From: JAHRVQ01 sp963976815
GTDB lineage: Bacteria; Pseudomonadota; Gammaproteobacteria; Pseudomonadales; Azotimanducaceae
DNA: 64,000 nt
Assembly (NCBI GenBank): GCA_963976815.1
Contig: CAXBLU010000005.1
Coordinates: forward strand, 62,001-126,000
Direction of reading: 5' to 3'
The translations under genes were made by a program, and so were the position numbers. Below, one piece after another: positions 26,445 through 35,513 of this stretch (within the stretch, counting starts at the first letter, position 1; each line of letters opens with the position of its first letter). The notes under the pieces were generated by a model. That model worked only from the letters and a program-made list of their open reading frames with translations. It did not search any database and had not been told where the DNA came from.

Positions 26445-27208
26445 AGAAGGATCCCAGGAGATCGAGCGGATCGAGTGTTTTCTATCGGCCGGTTTCTCGA
26501 TTGATGGTAGGTAAATACAAGCGAATATTTAACGTAATCTGTGAGATTTCGCCCCGCCGCATGAAAAAGTCTGCTATGGAAAAACAAAACGTCGCCAGCT
26601 TTCAATTCAACCTGTTGTGCCTTCTGAATTAAGGCTTTGTTCTCCGCTAGATCCGTTCGCAAAAACTTTGATGCATCAAAACAACCAGGCTCCAACACGA
26701 GTTGATGACTCCCGGGTATCACCCTCAAGCAACCATTCTCCCGGGTCTCGTCCCCCAATGCAGTCCAGACACTGATCAGGTTTTGTTCATCAAAAGACCA
26801 ATAACGGTTGTCCTGGTGCCACAGCGTTGCACTACTAAAGCCAGGGTGCTTCGTCATCACGCAATTATGATGACACTGGGAAAGTTCCACCGTGTCGTCG
26901 ACAAACAGGGACTGAAGGATTGATTTGATCCCGGGGTGTGTTGCCCAGTCACGAAAAATTTCGTGCCGGGAATAGGCATGAAGTAATCTCCTACTCGTCG
27001 CAGCACCCGCTGCCTCAGCATTTGCTGGCGCCCCCGGATATTGTACGTCGACCTCATACTCAACCGGTGCCAACTGAGCCGCGACATGCGCATCTGCTAC
27101 CTCTCGCATGTGCATCCGCTGCGATTCATCTAACAAACCTGGCAGCACCACAAAACCATCTCGCTGGAAACCGGCGGATTGCAATTCAGATAACGGATTC
27201 ACTCTCAC
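26441..27208 (-). CDS. Phytanoyl-CoA dioxygenase (PhyH)-family Fe(II)/2-oxoglutarate oxygenase
   Basis: 255 residues. The HxD...H triad is visible as LWHQDNRYWSF (His and Asp) and FFHSRLFHAAGRNLTD (second His), and VKYSLVFTYHQS contains the 2-oxoglutarate-binding region. The N-terminal FQRDGFVVLPGLLDESQ is the usual PhyH start. Such enzymes hydroxylate an alpha or other carbon of small molecules or acyl-CoAs. Its 3' end touches oxyR by four bases (convergent). The substrate is unknown. Confidence 0.88.
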   Translation of the reverse strand: MRVNPLSELQSAGFQRDGFVVLPGLLDESQRMHMREVADAHVAAQLAPVEYEVDVQYPGAPANAEAAGAATSRRLLHAYSRHEIFRDWATHPGIKSILQSLFVDDTVELSQCHHNCVMTKHPGFSSATLWHQDNRYWSFDEQNLISVWTALGDETRENGCLRVIPGSHQLVLEPGCFDASKFLRTDLAENKALIQKAQQVELKAGDVLFFHSRLFHAAGRNLTDYVKYSLVFTYHQSRNRPIENTRSARSPGILL

Positions 27209-27455
27209 AAAACATTCCTATCGCTTTGGGATTTAACTCATTAAAGACCCGGGGCTCAGCAAATACCAACCACTAAATCCCACCAACCAGGCACCAGGGC
27301 GCCCAGTATAGGGCATCCGAAGATGGGCTGTAAGCGGCATTCTACGGTCTTTGGTCCATTGTTCGTTGCAGCAACATTGCCGGGATTGGATCCATAGGCT
27401 AATGTGCAAAATAGCCCTGCGGTAATAAGGTCGATAACAATACGGGAGTAATGGT

Positions 27456-27860
27456 ATGCCAAACTCAGTACTTGTACGGGATTACATGACCAAGCCAAAA
27501 TGCGTCGAAGAGAATTTGACCGTCGCAGAAGCAGCACAGGTCATCATGACCAACAAATTGTCAGGAGTTACCGTCATCAACGCCGATGGGGGACTCGTTG
27601 GTATGCTATCGGAATTGGACTGTCTCGGTTCAATTGTCGATGCAGCCTATAACGGGGACAAACCTGGCGCTGCAAGAGTAGCGGATATCATGACAAAAAA
27701 TGTTGCAACTAACGGGCCCGATGAGGATATCATCACGGTGGCCGCCTCGATGCTGGAGCACAAGCACCGTCGTCGCCCAGTCGTCGAGAACGGCAAGCTA
27801 GTCGGCCAACTTACTTGCCGCATCATTTTAGGTGCCATCAAAGACTTTAAAAGCCGCTAG
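27456..27860 (+). CDS. Two-CBS-domain protein
   Basis: 134 residues made of a pair of CBS motifs: VRDYMTKPKCVEENLTVAEAAQVIMTNKLSGVTVINADGGLVG and VADIMTKNVATNGPDEDIITVAASML...RRRPVVENGKLVGQ. CBS pairs (Bateman modules) bind adenosine nucleotides and act as energy sensors; no effector domain is attached here. GGGAG precedes the ATG. It stands alone, 86 bases before an unrecognised repeat protein on the same strand. Confidence 0.9.
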   Translation: MPNSVLVRDYMTKPKCVEENLTVAEAAQVIMTNKLSGVTVINADGGLVGMLSELDCLGSIVDAAYNGDKPGAARVADIMTKNVATNGPDEDIITVAASMLEHKHRRRPVVENGKLVGQLTCRIILGAIKDFKSR

Positions 27861-27946
27861 TCTTCACAAAAAACACCTTACAAATCATTTACATACTTTC
27901 TTCACTCAGTACCGGTTAGAGACTAGAAAGAGCGTAGAATAGGAAG

Positions 27947-29035
27947 ATGAGCAGCATACTAGATACGATCGACCAATCTCTACAGGAAGTAGAAGAGCAA
28001 CTGTTGCAAGAATTTGATCGGATTCGTAACTCCCTTTCAGATGCGCGCTTTGCTCCCATAGATCTCGGTGTGAAAAATGCCCTGGCAGGGATTGTTGACG
28101 GATTGTACGATCAACTCGACAAGAGTGGCGATCGACAGAACCTTCAGTTGATGACTGAAACCCATGAAGTTCTACTGACTCGAATTGTAGTCCTCCGCCG
28201 GTTGCTAGACGCGAAGGTCCCTACCGCCTATTTGCACGAAGCCCATACCGAAGTTGTCGCAAGCCGAAAACAACTCGAAGCCAAAGTTGTTGCCCGTCGT
28301 AATGACAACAGGGGTACGGCTAATGCCCAGGACAAAACTTCAGCCCAAAAACCAGCCGGACTAATGGGTCGACTAAAAAGTATTTTCGGCGGCGAAGCCA
28401 CCGAGCGTGAGGTATCTCGAAATCGAATTCTAGTCACCGAGGAAGAAGCCAAGGCATTAGAACCCGTAAATGTATACCTCGACAACGGCATTTACTCGGC
28501 GTCACGGGAATTGGCCGCCCTGGTTGGTGTATTTGACCTACCGGAACAGAAAAAAGAAGCCATTCAAGCTGATCATGAGAGAAGACTCGCCGGGAAAGCA
28601 CAGTTTGCATCCAGAGACTTGTCTAGCATGACGCCGGAATCTAAATCGGGGCGAGCTCAAACTCCGGACGACATTCGACGAAAGCTGGCGGAACGGCAAT
28701 CAGACTCAGGTGGGAAAGCGTCTTTTGCAGCAAAAGATATTGAGCACGTTCGGGGTAAAGACGCACAACCAAGCAAACCTACCGCCACCGAAATGGCCCA
28801 CCAACGCAGAGTCGAATTGGAACGGGAGAAAGCTCAACAACCGACCACCGGCAAAGCCTCCTTTATCTCTAGAGACATCGAGCCAATCACTCCTCAAGAA
28901 ATGCGCGCTCCCGTACCGAAGCCTAAACTGCAACCTGCTCAAAAGCCCAAAAATGAACCTGAGCAACCTAGAACGGGCAAGGCAGTTTTTGAGTCAAAAG
29001 ATCTTTCTAGCCCTCCCCCCGGGAACAAACGTTAG
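27947..29035 (+). CDS. Unrecognised protein with four GKAxFxS(R/K)D(I/L) repeats
   Basis: 362 residues, no family recognised, no signal peptide, no TM helix. Residues 1-115 are predicted helical and acidic (QEVEEQLLQEFDRIRNSL); 120-150 is a linker; 155-205 is a short structured block (SRNRILVTEEEAKALEPVNVYL). Residues 216-356 carry four near-identical motifs: GKAQFASRDLSSM (216), GKASFAAKDIEHV (256), GKASFISRDIEPI (302) and GKAVFESKDLSSP (344), spaced 40, 46 and 42 residues within charged, Pro/Gln-rich sequence. It reads like a disordered tail with four docking peptides. Start ATG 27947 has AGGA close upstream. The last four bases overlap the convergent M32 gene. Confidence 0.72.
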   Translation: MSSILDTIDQSLQEVEEQLLQEFDRIRNSLSDARFAPIDLGVKNALAGIVDGLYDQLDKSGDRQNLQLMTETHEVLLTRIVVLRRLLDAKVPTAYLHEAHTEVVASRKQLEAKVVARRNDNRGTANAQDKTSAQKPAGLMGRLKSIFGGEATEREVSRNRILVTEEEAKALEPVNVYLDNGIYSASRELAALVGVFDLPEQKKEAIQADHERRLAGKAQFASRDLSSMTPESKSGRAQTPDDIRRKLAERQSDSGGKASFAAKDIEHVRGKDAQPSKPTATEMAHQRRVELEREKAQQPTTGKASFISRDIEPITPQEMRAPVPKPKLQPAQKPKNEPEQPRTGKAVFESKDLSSPPPGNKR

Positions 29036-30528
29036 CTACTCAGATATCTCGCTTCCAAATGAGATCTAAAGGGCGCAACTTCCAGCCTTCGGCCCGTTGC
29101 TGAGGTCATCAAACTGTTGTAATCGTCAAATTTGCCTTTGTTATGGACATTGTGCCTTAACCATAAAAGCAGAGGTGCAAAATCTCCTCGAGAAATCTGT
29201 TTCGGCAAATCAGAGATCGCTAATTTTGCAGCAGCAAATAGCTGAGCTGCGGTCATCGCTCCTAGCGTATAGGTCGGGAAATAGCCAAATAGACCCGCCG
29301 GCCAATGAACATCCTGCAAACAACCGTCCATAAAATTACCCTGGGTATCCAACTTGAGATATTCCGCCATTTTGAGGTTCCAGGCATCGGGTAGGTCCTC
29401 GACTTCCAGGGATCCTTCTATCAAGGCCTGCTCAATCTCAAACCTTAAGATAACGTGCAATGGGTAGGTGACTTCATCCGCGTCTACTCTGATTAAACTT
29501 CGTTTTACCTCGGTATAAAGTTTGAACAAATTGTCTGCATTCCAGGCTGGATCATTGCTCTGTTGACCGAGAAATGCTCGCTGAGCTTTCGGAGCTAGAT
29601 AACAAAAGAACTCCGGCGTACGGCAGGCTTGCATTTCCATCAACAAAGATTGGCTCTCATGGGTACCAGAACTCAAGGCATTCCCAACGGGCTGACCACG
29701 CCAGGCAATGGGTAACCCCTGCTCGTACATCGCATGTCCAGTCTCATGGATGACACCCATTAAGGCAGAGATGAAGTTCTGCTCATCATATCGAGTTGTA
29801 ATGCGAACATCGTCCGGCACACCGCCGCAGAAAGGGTGATGACTAATATCGAGCCGGCCGTGTTCAAAATCGAAACCCATTGTCGCCATAACCTCCTGCC
29901 CCAGGACCTTTTGATTCTGGATGGAAAAGTCGCCGGTTACTGGGATCGGTGGCGCGCTCTTTTGACGCTCAATAACCGCATCAACAAAATCAGGCAGAAA
30001 GCTTTTTAACTCATCAAATATTGCGCTCACCTGAGCACCCGTGACGTCAGGCTCATAGGTATCCAATAAGGAATCATAGAGACCCAGGCCAGTTGCCTCG
30101 GAGCGAACGGTTGCCTCCTGTCGAGCAAGGTTAACGACTTCAATCAGGTGCGGTGCCATCGCAGTCCAATCATTGTTGGCTCGATGGCGTCGCCAGGCTT
30201 GCTCCGACATTGAGGTCGCGGACTTTTGTGCCGCGACCAGGTCCCCGGGCATACAGGTAGCATCCCGGTATGTACGACTTACTTCTCGCAAATTGGCGGA
30301 CTGCCAGGCATCCAGGGGTTCTGATTTTGCGCTGGCAATTAGGTCCCCGACTTTGGGATCCGTGGTAAGTTCATGGATTAATACCTGCAGCGTTGTCATT
30401 GCCGCTGCGCGGGCTTCTCCGCCACCACTGGGCATCATCGCCGACTCATCCCAACTCGTAATGGCCTGAACATGATTCAGGTTTCCAATCTTTCTAAAGT
30501 GCTGTTCAAGTAGTGAATAGGCGCTCAA
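29032..30528 (-). CDS. M32-family carboxypeptidase (Taq type)
   Basis: 498-residue zinc carboxypeptidase of the M32 family. HETGHAMYEQG (261-271) is the HExxH-type site in its family form, and HESQSLLMEM ~35 residues on supplies the third ligand Glu. N-terminal ITSWDESAMMPSGG and late VTYPLHVILRFEIEQAL are typical of the family. It removes C-terminal amino acids in the cytoplasm. The start lies 31 bases after the histidine phosphatase gene on the same strand; the two are likely co-transcribed. Confidence 0.93.
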   Translation of the reverse strand: MSAYSLLEQHFRKIGNLNHVQAITSWDESAMMPSGGGEARAAAMTTLQVLIHELTTDPKVGDLIASAKSEPLDAWQSANLREVSRTYRDATCMPGDLVAAQKSATSMSEQAWRRHRANNDWTAMAPHLIEVVNLARQEATVRSEATGLGLYDSLLDTYEPDVTGAQVSAIFDELKSFLPDFVDAVIERQKSAPPIPVTGDFSIQNQKVLGQEVMATMGFDFEHGRLDISHHPFCGGVPDDVRITTRYDEQNFISALMGVIHETGHAMYEQGLPIAWRGQPVGNALSSGTHESQSLLMEMQACRTPEFFCYLAPKAQRAFLGQQSNDPAWNADNLFKLYTEVKRSLIRVDADEVTYPLHVILRFEIEQALIEGSLEVEDLPDAWNLKMAEYLKLDTQGNFMDGCLQDVHWPAGLFGYFPTYTLGAMTAAQLFAAAKLAISDLPKQISRGDFAPLLLWLRHNVHNKGKFDDYNSLMTSATGRRLEVAPFRSHLEARYLSS

Positions 30529-30559
30529 AGGACCTTCTCCTCAAAAATGACTCGGTTCA

Positions 30560-31240
30560 TTAGGTAGGCATTGCAGCCCGGTCGGTGGCATGCAGATGAG
30601 CCGCGTCATTAAAGCGTCTGACGATAATTTGATCTTCCAGCATGACAATGTGACTAATTGATCCGTTATCGCAGCCATTAAAAGCAAAGGGTTTTGCCCC
30701 TGTCGCTTCAGCCAATACATGACCGACAATTCCACCGTGCACCACAACAACAACCAATTGATCGGGATGTTTTTGATGTATTCGCTTCAAAGAGGGCTGA
30801 ACCCGCGCACGAAGTTGCTCATGGGATTCTGCACCCGGTATTGCATCCCAACGTTGCTCCATCTGCATTTGTTGGTAAATTGGGTCCCCTTCCGCCACTT
30901 TAACTCTGAACAGCCCACCCTCCCACTCACCCAGATGCACTTCCCGTAGATCTGGCTCGACAATCGGTGTTAAGCCAAGATGACTGGCAAGTGGCGCGGC
31001 GGTTTCATGGGTACGCCTCAAACTTGTGACATAAATTGCGGATACGGAGTAATGCCTCAATCGATCCCCTACCTGCTGTGCCTGATGTTGTCCCTCCGGC
31101 GCCAACTCTGGGTCACCCTGCCCATTTACCAGTGGGAACGGGTCGCCTGGCACAGCTGCTCTGCTCTCACCGTGGCGAACTAACAATATTTCCGTGGCGC
31201 CGGCTGGGGCGCTGAACTTGTGTTGACGATATGATTTCAT
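30560..31240 (-). CDS. Histidine phosphatase-family protein (PGM-like)
   Basis: 226 residues. ILLVRHGESRA holds the phospho-acceptor H23; VTSLRRTHETAAPLA, EVHLGEWEG and VVVVHGGIVGHVL (second His) complete the catalytic pocket of the phosphoglycerate mutase/phosphatase clan. The substrate could be a sugar phosphate, a nucleotide or a CobC-type substrate. It sits upstream of the M32 gene and divergent from an acyl-CoA carboxylase gene. Confidence 0.88.
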   Translation of the reverse strand: MKSYRQHKFSAPAGATEILLVRHGESRAAVPGDPFPLVNGQGDPELAPEGQHQAQQVGDRLRHYSVSAIYVTSLRRTHETAAPLASHLGLTPIVEPDLREVHLGEWEGGLFRVKVAEGDPIYQQMQMEQRWDAIPGAESHEQLRARVQPSLKRIHQKHPDQLVVVVVHGGIVGHVLAEATGAKPFAFNGCDNGSISHIVMLEDQIIVRRFNDAAHLHATDRAAMPT

Positions 31241-31328
31241 AATTATTCTATATAGCGAACCGTGAGATCACGCATGGTAGCAGAACCATGATTGGTTTAG
31301 GATCAGCCCAAAGCACAGGGAATCAACA

Positions 31329-32879
31329 ATGAGTTGGGATAAAGAAATTGAGGAATTACATGACCGCAGCAGATTGGCGGAGGCGATGGGCGGTCCGGAG
31401 AAAGTCGCTCGCCAACATGAATTCAATAAGCTCACAATTAGAGAGCGCATAGAAGCCATAATTGACCCGGGCACCTTCCACGAGATTGGCAAATTAGCAG
31501 GTGTTGGTAACTACGATGAAGACGGTAATTTGATAGGTTTCACACCGGCTAATTTTGTATTTGGTACCGCCGAAATAGATGGCCGTCCGCTTTTAATCTC
31601 AGGCGACGATTTTACCGTTCGGGGCGGTAGTGCCGATGCTTCAATTGCAGGTAAGCGCCAGCAGGCTGAGGCCATGGCCTTGGAACTCCGTTTGCCCCAC
31701 GTCCGCCTGGTAGATGGAATGGGCGGTGGCGGCTCCGTTAAAACAATCGAAATGTCCGGCCGCACCTATATACCAAAAGTTGCCGGTTGGGATGTGATTG
31801 TGACGCACCTCGGTGTTGCGCCATCGGTCTCCCTGGCGCTCGGCTCCGTCGCCGGTATTGGTGCCGCCAGAGTGTCTACCTCGCACTACTCCGTCATTGT
31901 GAAGAACAGTGCTCAGATGATGATAGCTGGACCGGCACTGGTGGATTGGGCAAGTCTTGGCGACGTGACTAAAGAGGAGTTGGGGGCAAGTAAGATCCAT
32001 ACCAGAAACGGTGCAATTGATGACGAGGTAGATTCCGAGGCCGAAGCATTTAAGCAAGCCACAGCATTCCTATCCTACCTGCCAAGTAGCGTAGATGAAT
32101 TGCCACCCATCGCGAACTGCAACGATTCACCGAATCGGCGTGCTGAGTTTTTACGGGAAGTGGTCCCCAAGGATCCACGCAAGGTGTACAAGATGCGCCC
32201 CGTGATCGACGCAATTGTTGATGAGTCCTCCTTCTTCGAAATTGGCAGGAAGTGGGGCAAATCCGTCATTACCGGCCTCGCCCGCTTAGACGGAATCCCC
32301 GTCGCAATTTTTGCAGAGGACCCAATGGTCTACGGTGGCGCCTGGACCGCTGATAGTTGTCGCAAGCTGATTCGATTTGCAGATCTTGCCTCAACCTTCC
32401 ACCTGCCATTGATACATTTGGTGGACTGCCCCGGTTTTCTAATTGGCAAACAAAGCGAAGAACAAAGCACCATCAGAATTGGTTCACAGGCATTAGCCGC
32501 CCTTGGGCAGTCTACGGTTCCATTTTGCAGTGTTGTGATTCGTAAGGCCTTTGGTGTTGCTGGAGCGTCTAACAACAAACCGGGGTCTGAACACTTCAGG
32601 TTCGCCTGGCCTTCTGGGGATTGGGGTTCTTTGCCTATTGAAGGTGGGATCGAAGTTGCCTATAAGGCAGAACTCGCGGAAGCGGACAATCCTGATGAGC
32701 ACCTAGAAAAAATCAAGGCGCGCCTCAACCGGCTCCGATCGCCCTTTCGTTCCGCTGAATTCTTCGAGATAGAGCAAATAATTGACCCGGGCGATACCCG
32801 CCAGCATCTTTGCCGCTGGGCAAAATTGGTCCGACGAACGTTAAAACCCGGTACCAGCGCATTTACCTATCGACCATAA
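31329..32879 (+). CDS. Acyl-CoA carboxylase carboxyltransferase (beta) subunit
   Basis: 516-residue carboxyltransferase of the propionyl/methylcrotonyl-CoA carboxylase beta type. N- and C-domains each carry crotonase-like oxyanion features: VRLVDGMGGGGSVKTIEM, ALGSVAGIGAARV, VHLVDCPGF-type LIHLVDCPGFLIG, and VIRKAFGVAGASN. It moves CO2 from carboxybiotin to an acyl-CoA. No biotin carboxylase or biotin carrier gene is in the window, so its partner must be elsewhere. The spacing to the divergent phosphatase gene (88 bases) holds the promoters. Confidence 0.87.
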   Translation: MSWDKEIEELHDRSRLAEAMGGPEKVARQHEFNKLTIRERIEAIIDPGTFHEIGKLAGVGNYDEDGNLIGFTPANFVFGTAEIDGRPLLISGDDFTVRGGSADASIAGKRQQAEAMALELRLPHVRLVDGMGGGGSVKTIEMSGRTYIPKVAGWDVIVTHLGVAPSVSLALGSVAGIGAARVSTSHYSVIVKNSAQMMIAGPALVDWASLGDVTKEELGASKIHTRNGAIDDEVDSEAEAFKQATAFLSYLPSSVDELPPIANCNDSPNRRAEFLREVVPKDPRKVYKMRPVIDAIVDESSFFEIGRKWGKSVITGLARLDGIPVAIFAEDPMVYGGAWTADSCRKLIRFADLASTFHLPLIHLVDCPGFLIGKQSEEQSTIRIGSQALAALGQSTVPFCSVVIRKAFGVAGASNNKPGSEHFRFAWPSGDWGSLPIEGGIEVAYKAELAEADNPDEHLEKIKARLNRLRSPFRSAEFFEIEQIIDPGDTRQHLCRWAKLVRRTLKPGTSAFTYRP

Positions 32880-32909
32880 ATCCTAATTGGGCTAGCACTA
32901 AGTTAAATG

Positions 32910-32931
32910 AGGGCTCGCTACAACGAGCCCT
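32910..32931. terminator. Hairpin between converging carboxylase and acyl-CoA dehydrogenase genes
   Basis: An 8-bp perfect stem AGGGCTCG / CGAGCCCT has a six-base loop that contains the stop codon of the minus-strand acyl-CoA dehydrogenase (32918-32920). There is no long T tract, so termination is plausible for the plus strand but moderate. Confidence 0.6.
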
Positions 32932-34045
32932 TACCTAGTTCCAGATTACCCTTGGCAAGATTTAAGCGAAGCAGATCACTGGCACCTTCCACAAACCTGA
33001 AGGCGCGAACCCTACGATACAATGCTTCTAGTGGATGACCCTGCACAAGCGCTTGACCACCAACAAGCTGCACGCTCCAATCCACAACCTGCCCCGCGGT
33101 TTCAGTACAAAATACTTTTGCTGCAATCGATTCGTTGACCGCGTTTTCTCCTGAATCCACATGCCGCGCGGCGCGGTACAAAACACTTCGTGCAGCATAG
33201 GTTTGGATCCTCATATCTGCATATCGTAATCTAACCCCTTCTTTTTCACCGAGGGGTGTCCCGCTGCGGTGCGGCGCCTTTAAATGTTGCTCGACAAAAT
33301 CTAACGCCCAGAGACACAATCCAGTCGCCTCTGCAGCTACCATCAACCTGACATTACCGATATTCCCCAGTGCCCGCGGCATTCCTTCACCCAGCTTACC
33401 TACAATACAAGCCATCGGCACCACAACAGAATCAAAGTTGATTGAGACATGGCCACTACCGTCAAGGGAAGAAAATACCTCGGAAACCTTCACACCGGGC
33501 AAATTTAGGTCGATAACAATCATAGCGGTACCTAACTTCTCACCGGCCGGGTTCTCCACGTTAACCAGGGCTGATACGAAGTCCGCTGACTGGCCCCCGG
33601 TCACATAAGATTTCTGACCAACAATTGTAATCTGGTTTTGATCCAGCACCCCATAGGTCGGTCGTTTGGCCGTATCTGGCTCTGTAAAGCCAAAAGCGCC
33701 GGTCTTTTCGCCTCGAAGCACCGGTTCCATATAGTCTGTTTTCAGCAAGCCCTCTGCACTATGGAGAATTCCAGGCCCCGGACCAAAGACATACCGGCTT
33801 AAGGGGTTGTTGGTTGCCGCCAACATTTCACGCAACATCGTGAGCTCCAAAGTGTTGGCAGGGGCTCCACCATGGGACTCAGGTTGGGTTTTAAAGTAGA
33901 AACCTCGATCCTTTGCTGCACTTCGTACCTTCAGTATTGCTTCATCGTCGTTCGCCAACTCGGTCGCAGGTTGCAGAACATCTGTAACAAACTCCTGCAT
34001 GCTGGCTTTTACTGAGAGCAACTCAGGGGTTAAATTGTCAGGCAT
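32918..34045 (-). CDS. Acyl-CoA dehydrogenase-family protein
   Basis: 375 residues. FAD-binding and dehydrogenase motifs include GAFGFTEPDTAKRPT, YVTGGQSADFVSALV and, near the end, VQLVGGQALVQGHPLEALYRRVRAFRFVEGASDLLRLNLAK, equivalent to the acyl-CoA dehydrogenase C-terminal motif. It oxidises an acyl-CoA at C2-C3 with electrons passed to ETF. Divergent from the MFS gene with only 54 bases between the start codons. The chain-length class is not clear. Confidence 0.87.
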   Translation of the reverse strand: MPDNLTPELLSVKASMQEFVTDVLQPATELANDDEAILKVRSAAKDRGFYFKTQPESHGGAPANTLELTMLREMLAATNNPLSRYVFGPGPGILHSAEGLLKTDYMEPVLRGEKTGAFGFTEPDTAKRPTYGVLDQNQITIVGQKSYVTGGQSADFVSALVNVENPAGEKLGTAMIVIDLNLPGVKVSEVFSSLDGSGHVSINFDSVVVPMACIVGKLGEGMPRALGNIGNVRLMVAAEATGLCLWALDFVEQHLKAPHRSGTPLGEKEGVRLRYADMRIQTYAARSVLYRAARHVDSGENAVNESIAAKVFCTETAGQVVDWSVQLVGGQALVQGHPLEALYRRVRAFRFVEGASDLLRLNLAKGNLELGKGSL

Positions 34046-34099
34046 GAATGTTCCTAGTCATCATCGAATCACCCACCATACCAAAACTGGACATCTAAG

Positions 34100-35281
34100 T
34101 TGACCAATCCCCACAAAGGAAAGTCTCTCGCAGCGTTTTATGCTGTGGGTGGGTTGAGGGAACTGATACCCATCTACCCACTCTATTCCATTATGTTCGG
34201 CATGCACGGGGTTGGTCCATTTGAACTCAGTGTGTTGTTTATCATCTGGGCATCGGTCGGTCTAATCCTTGAAATTCCCTCAGGTGCACTAGCAGACACC
34301 TACTCACGCAAGTGGTTAGTTGTCGTCTCAGGATTGCTTAAGTCTGGCGCTTTTCTAGCCTGGTATTTCTGGCAGGATTTCTGGGGTTACGCATTTGGTT
34401 TTGTGCTCTGGGGCATCGGTTCCAGCCTCAGGTCTGGTGCGTTTGAAGCACTCCTCTTTGAAGTACTAGATGAATGGCAAGAGACAAGTCGATTTGCATT
34501 CCACTATGGTCGTATTCGAGCACTTGCTACCGGCAGTATCATGATTGGTGAAGCCAGCGGTGGACTGCTAATCGCCCATGGCTTTGATATCGTCTTGCTG
34601 ATAAGTGCCGCTGTACCTCTGGTGGTGAGTTTGCCATTTTGCTTTTGGGTCAAGGATGTTCGAACCGACAGCACTGCTGACTACACTGGCAACCTCATTG
34701 GCGCTGTGAAGGAGGTAAGAGGTAATCCAACCCTTATTTTCATTCTGGGACTCAGCACCCTGCTGCTCACTGTCCACGGAATTTTTGACGAGTACGTCCC
34801 GCCACTATTTCTGGAGCAGGGATTCTCCATTGCGGCCATTGCCTTTTTAGCAATTCCAGTATTCTCAGCTCAAGCCCTTGGCGAATATCTCGCGGACCGC
34901 TTTATGTACTTGTCATTCAAAACACTGCTCAACGTCATGGCTGTAGGTGCGGCGACCCTCAGCCTGGCATCTGTGATCGGTGGTGTTCCGGGGGTTGTCG
35001 CTGTTACCTTGTTTTTCTTTTTGTTTGGGCTTGCTGGCACCATCACAGAGAGCAAGCTTCAGGCACAAATAGGTGGCGATTCACGTGCCACGATCACTTC
35101 ACTGATCAGCTGGGGGGATAGTCTGGGTGCAATATTCTGGTTTGCACTGTTTGGGCTGGCCTCGGATTACTTTAATTTTGGCACAGGGACATTGATGCTC
35201 GGCCTGACAACTGTCGGGCTATGTCTCGCGGCCCAGCGAAATCGGCTCATTCGCGCTTTCAAGGATAAAACCACTAGTTGA
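34100..35281 (+). CDS. MFS transporter, about 12 TM helices
   Basis: 393-residue major facilitator. The loop motif between TM2 and TM3, SGALADTYSRKWLVV, is the MFS signature; hydrophobic segments run through the whole length. The TTG start at 34100 is preferred because later Met codons would cut into TM1 (ELIPIYPLYSIMF). The substrate is unknown. It is divergent from an acyl-CoA dehydrogenase gene, so uptake or efflux linked to acid degradation is one possibility only. Confidence 0.85.
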   Translation: MTNPHKGKSLAAFYAVGGLRELIPIYPLYSIMFGMHGVGPFELSVLFIIWASVGLILEIPSGALADTYSRKWLVVVSGLLKSGAFLAWYFWQDFWGYAFGFVLWGIGSSLRSGAFEALLFEVLDEWQETSRFAFHYGRIRALATGSIMIGEASGGLLIAHGFDIVLLISAAVPLVVSLPFCFWVKDVRTDSTADYTGNLIGAVKEVRGNPTLIFILGLSTLLLTVHGIFDEYVPPLFLEQGFSIAAIAFLAIPVFSAQALGEYLADRFMYLSFKTLLNVMAVGAATLSLASVIGGVPGVVAVTLFFFLFGLAGTITESKLQAQIGGDSRATITSLISWGDSLGAIFWFALFGLASDYFNFGTGTLMLGLTTVGLCLAAQRNRLIRAFKDKTTS

Positions 35282-35513
35282 TTCGGTTCGGATAGCAAGG
35301 CGCAGGATGCGATTTTTGATAAATCTCTGCCGGTTACGTGAAGATATCTAACAACCGCTAGTTTTTGGTTGAATTACGGCCTGACTGAGCTACCATCAGC
35401 GATGTGCGAAACAAGTACAAAGTGCGCCCTCTGCGGCGCGGGAAGAAGAACAAATAACCCCAGTGGGCCTCGCTGTTTCTATAGTGATCGGCCAGCAACT
35501 CGGAGATTCAACA

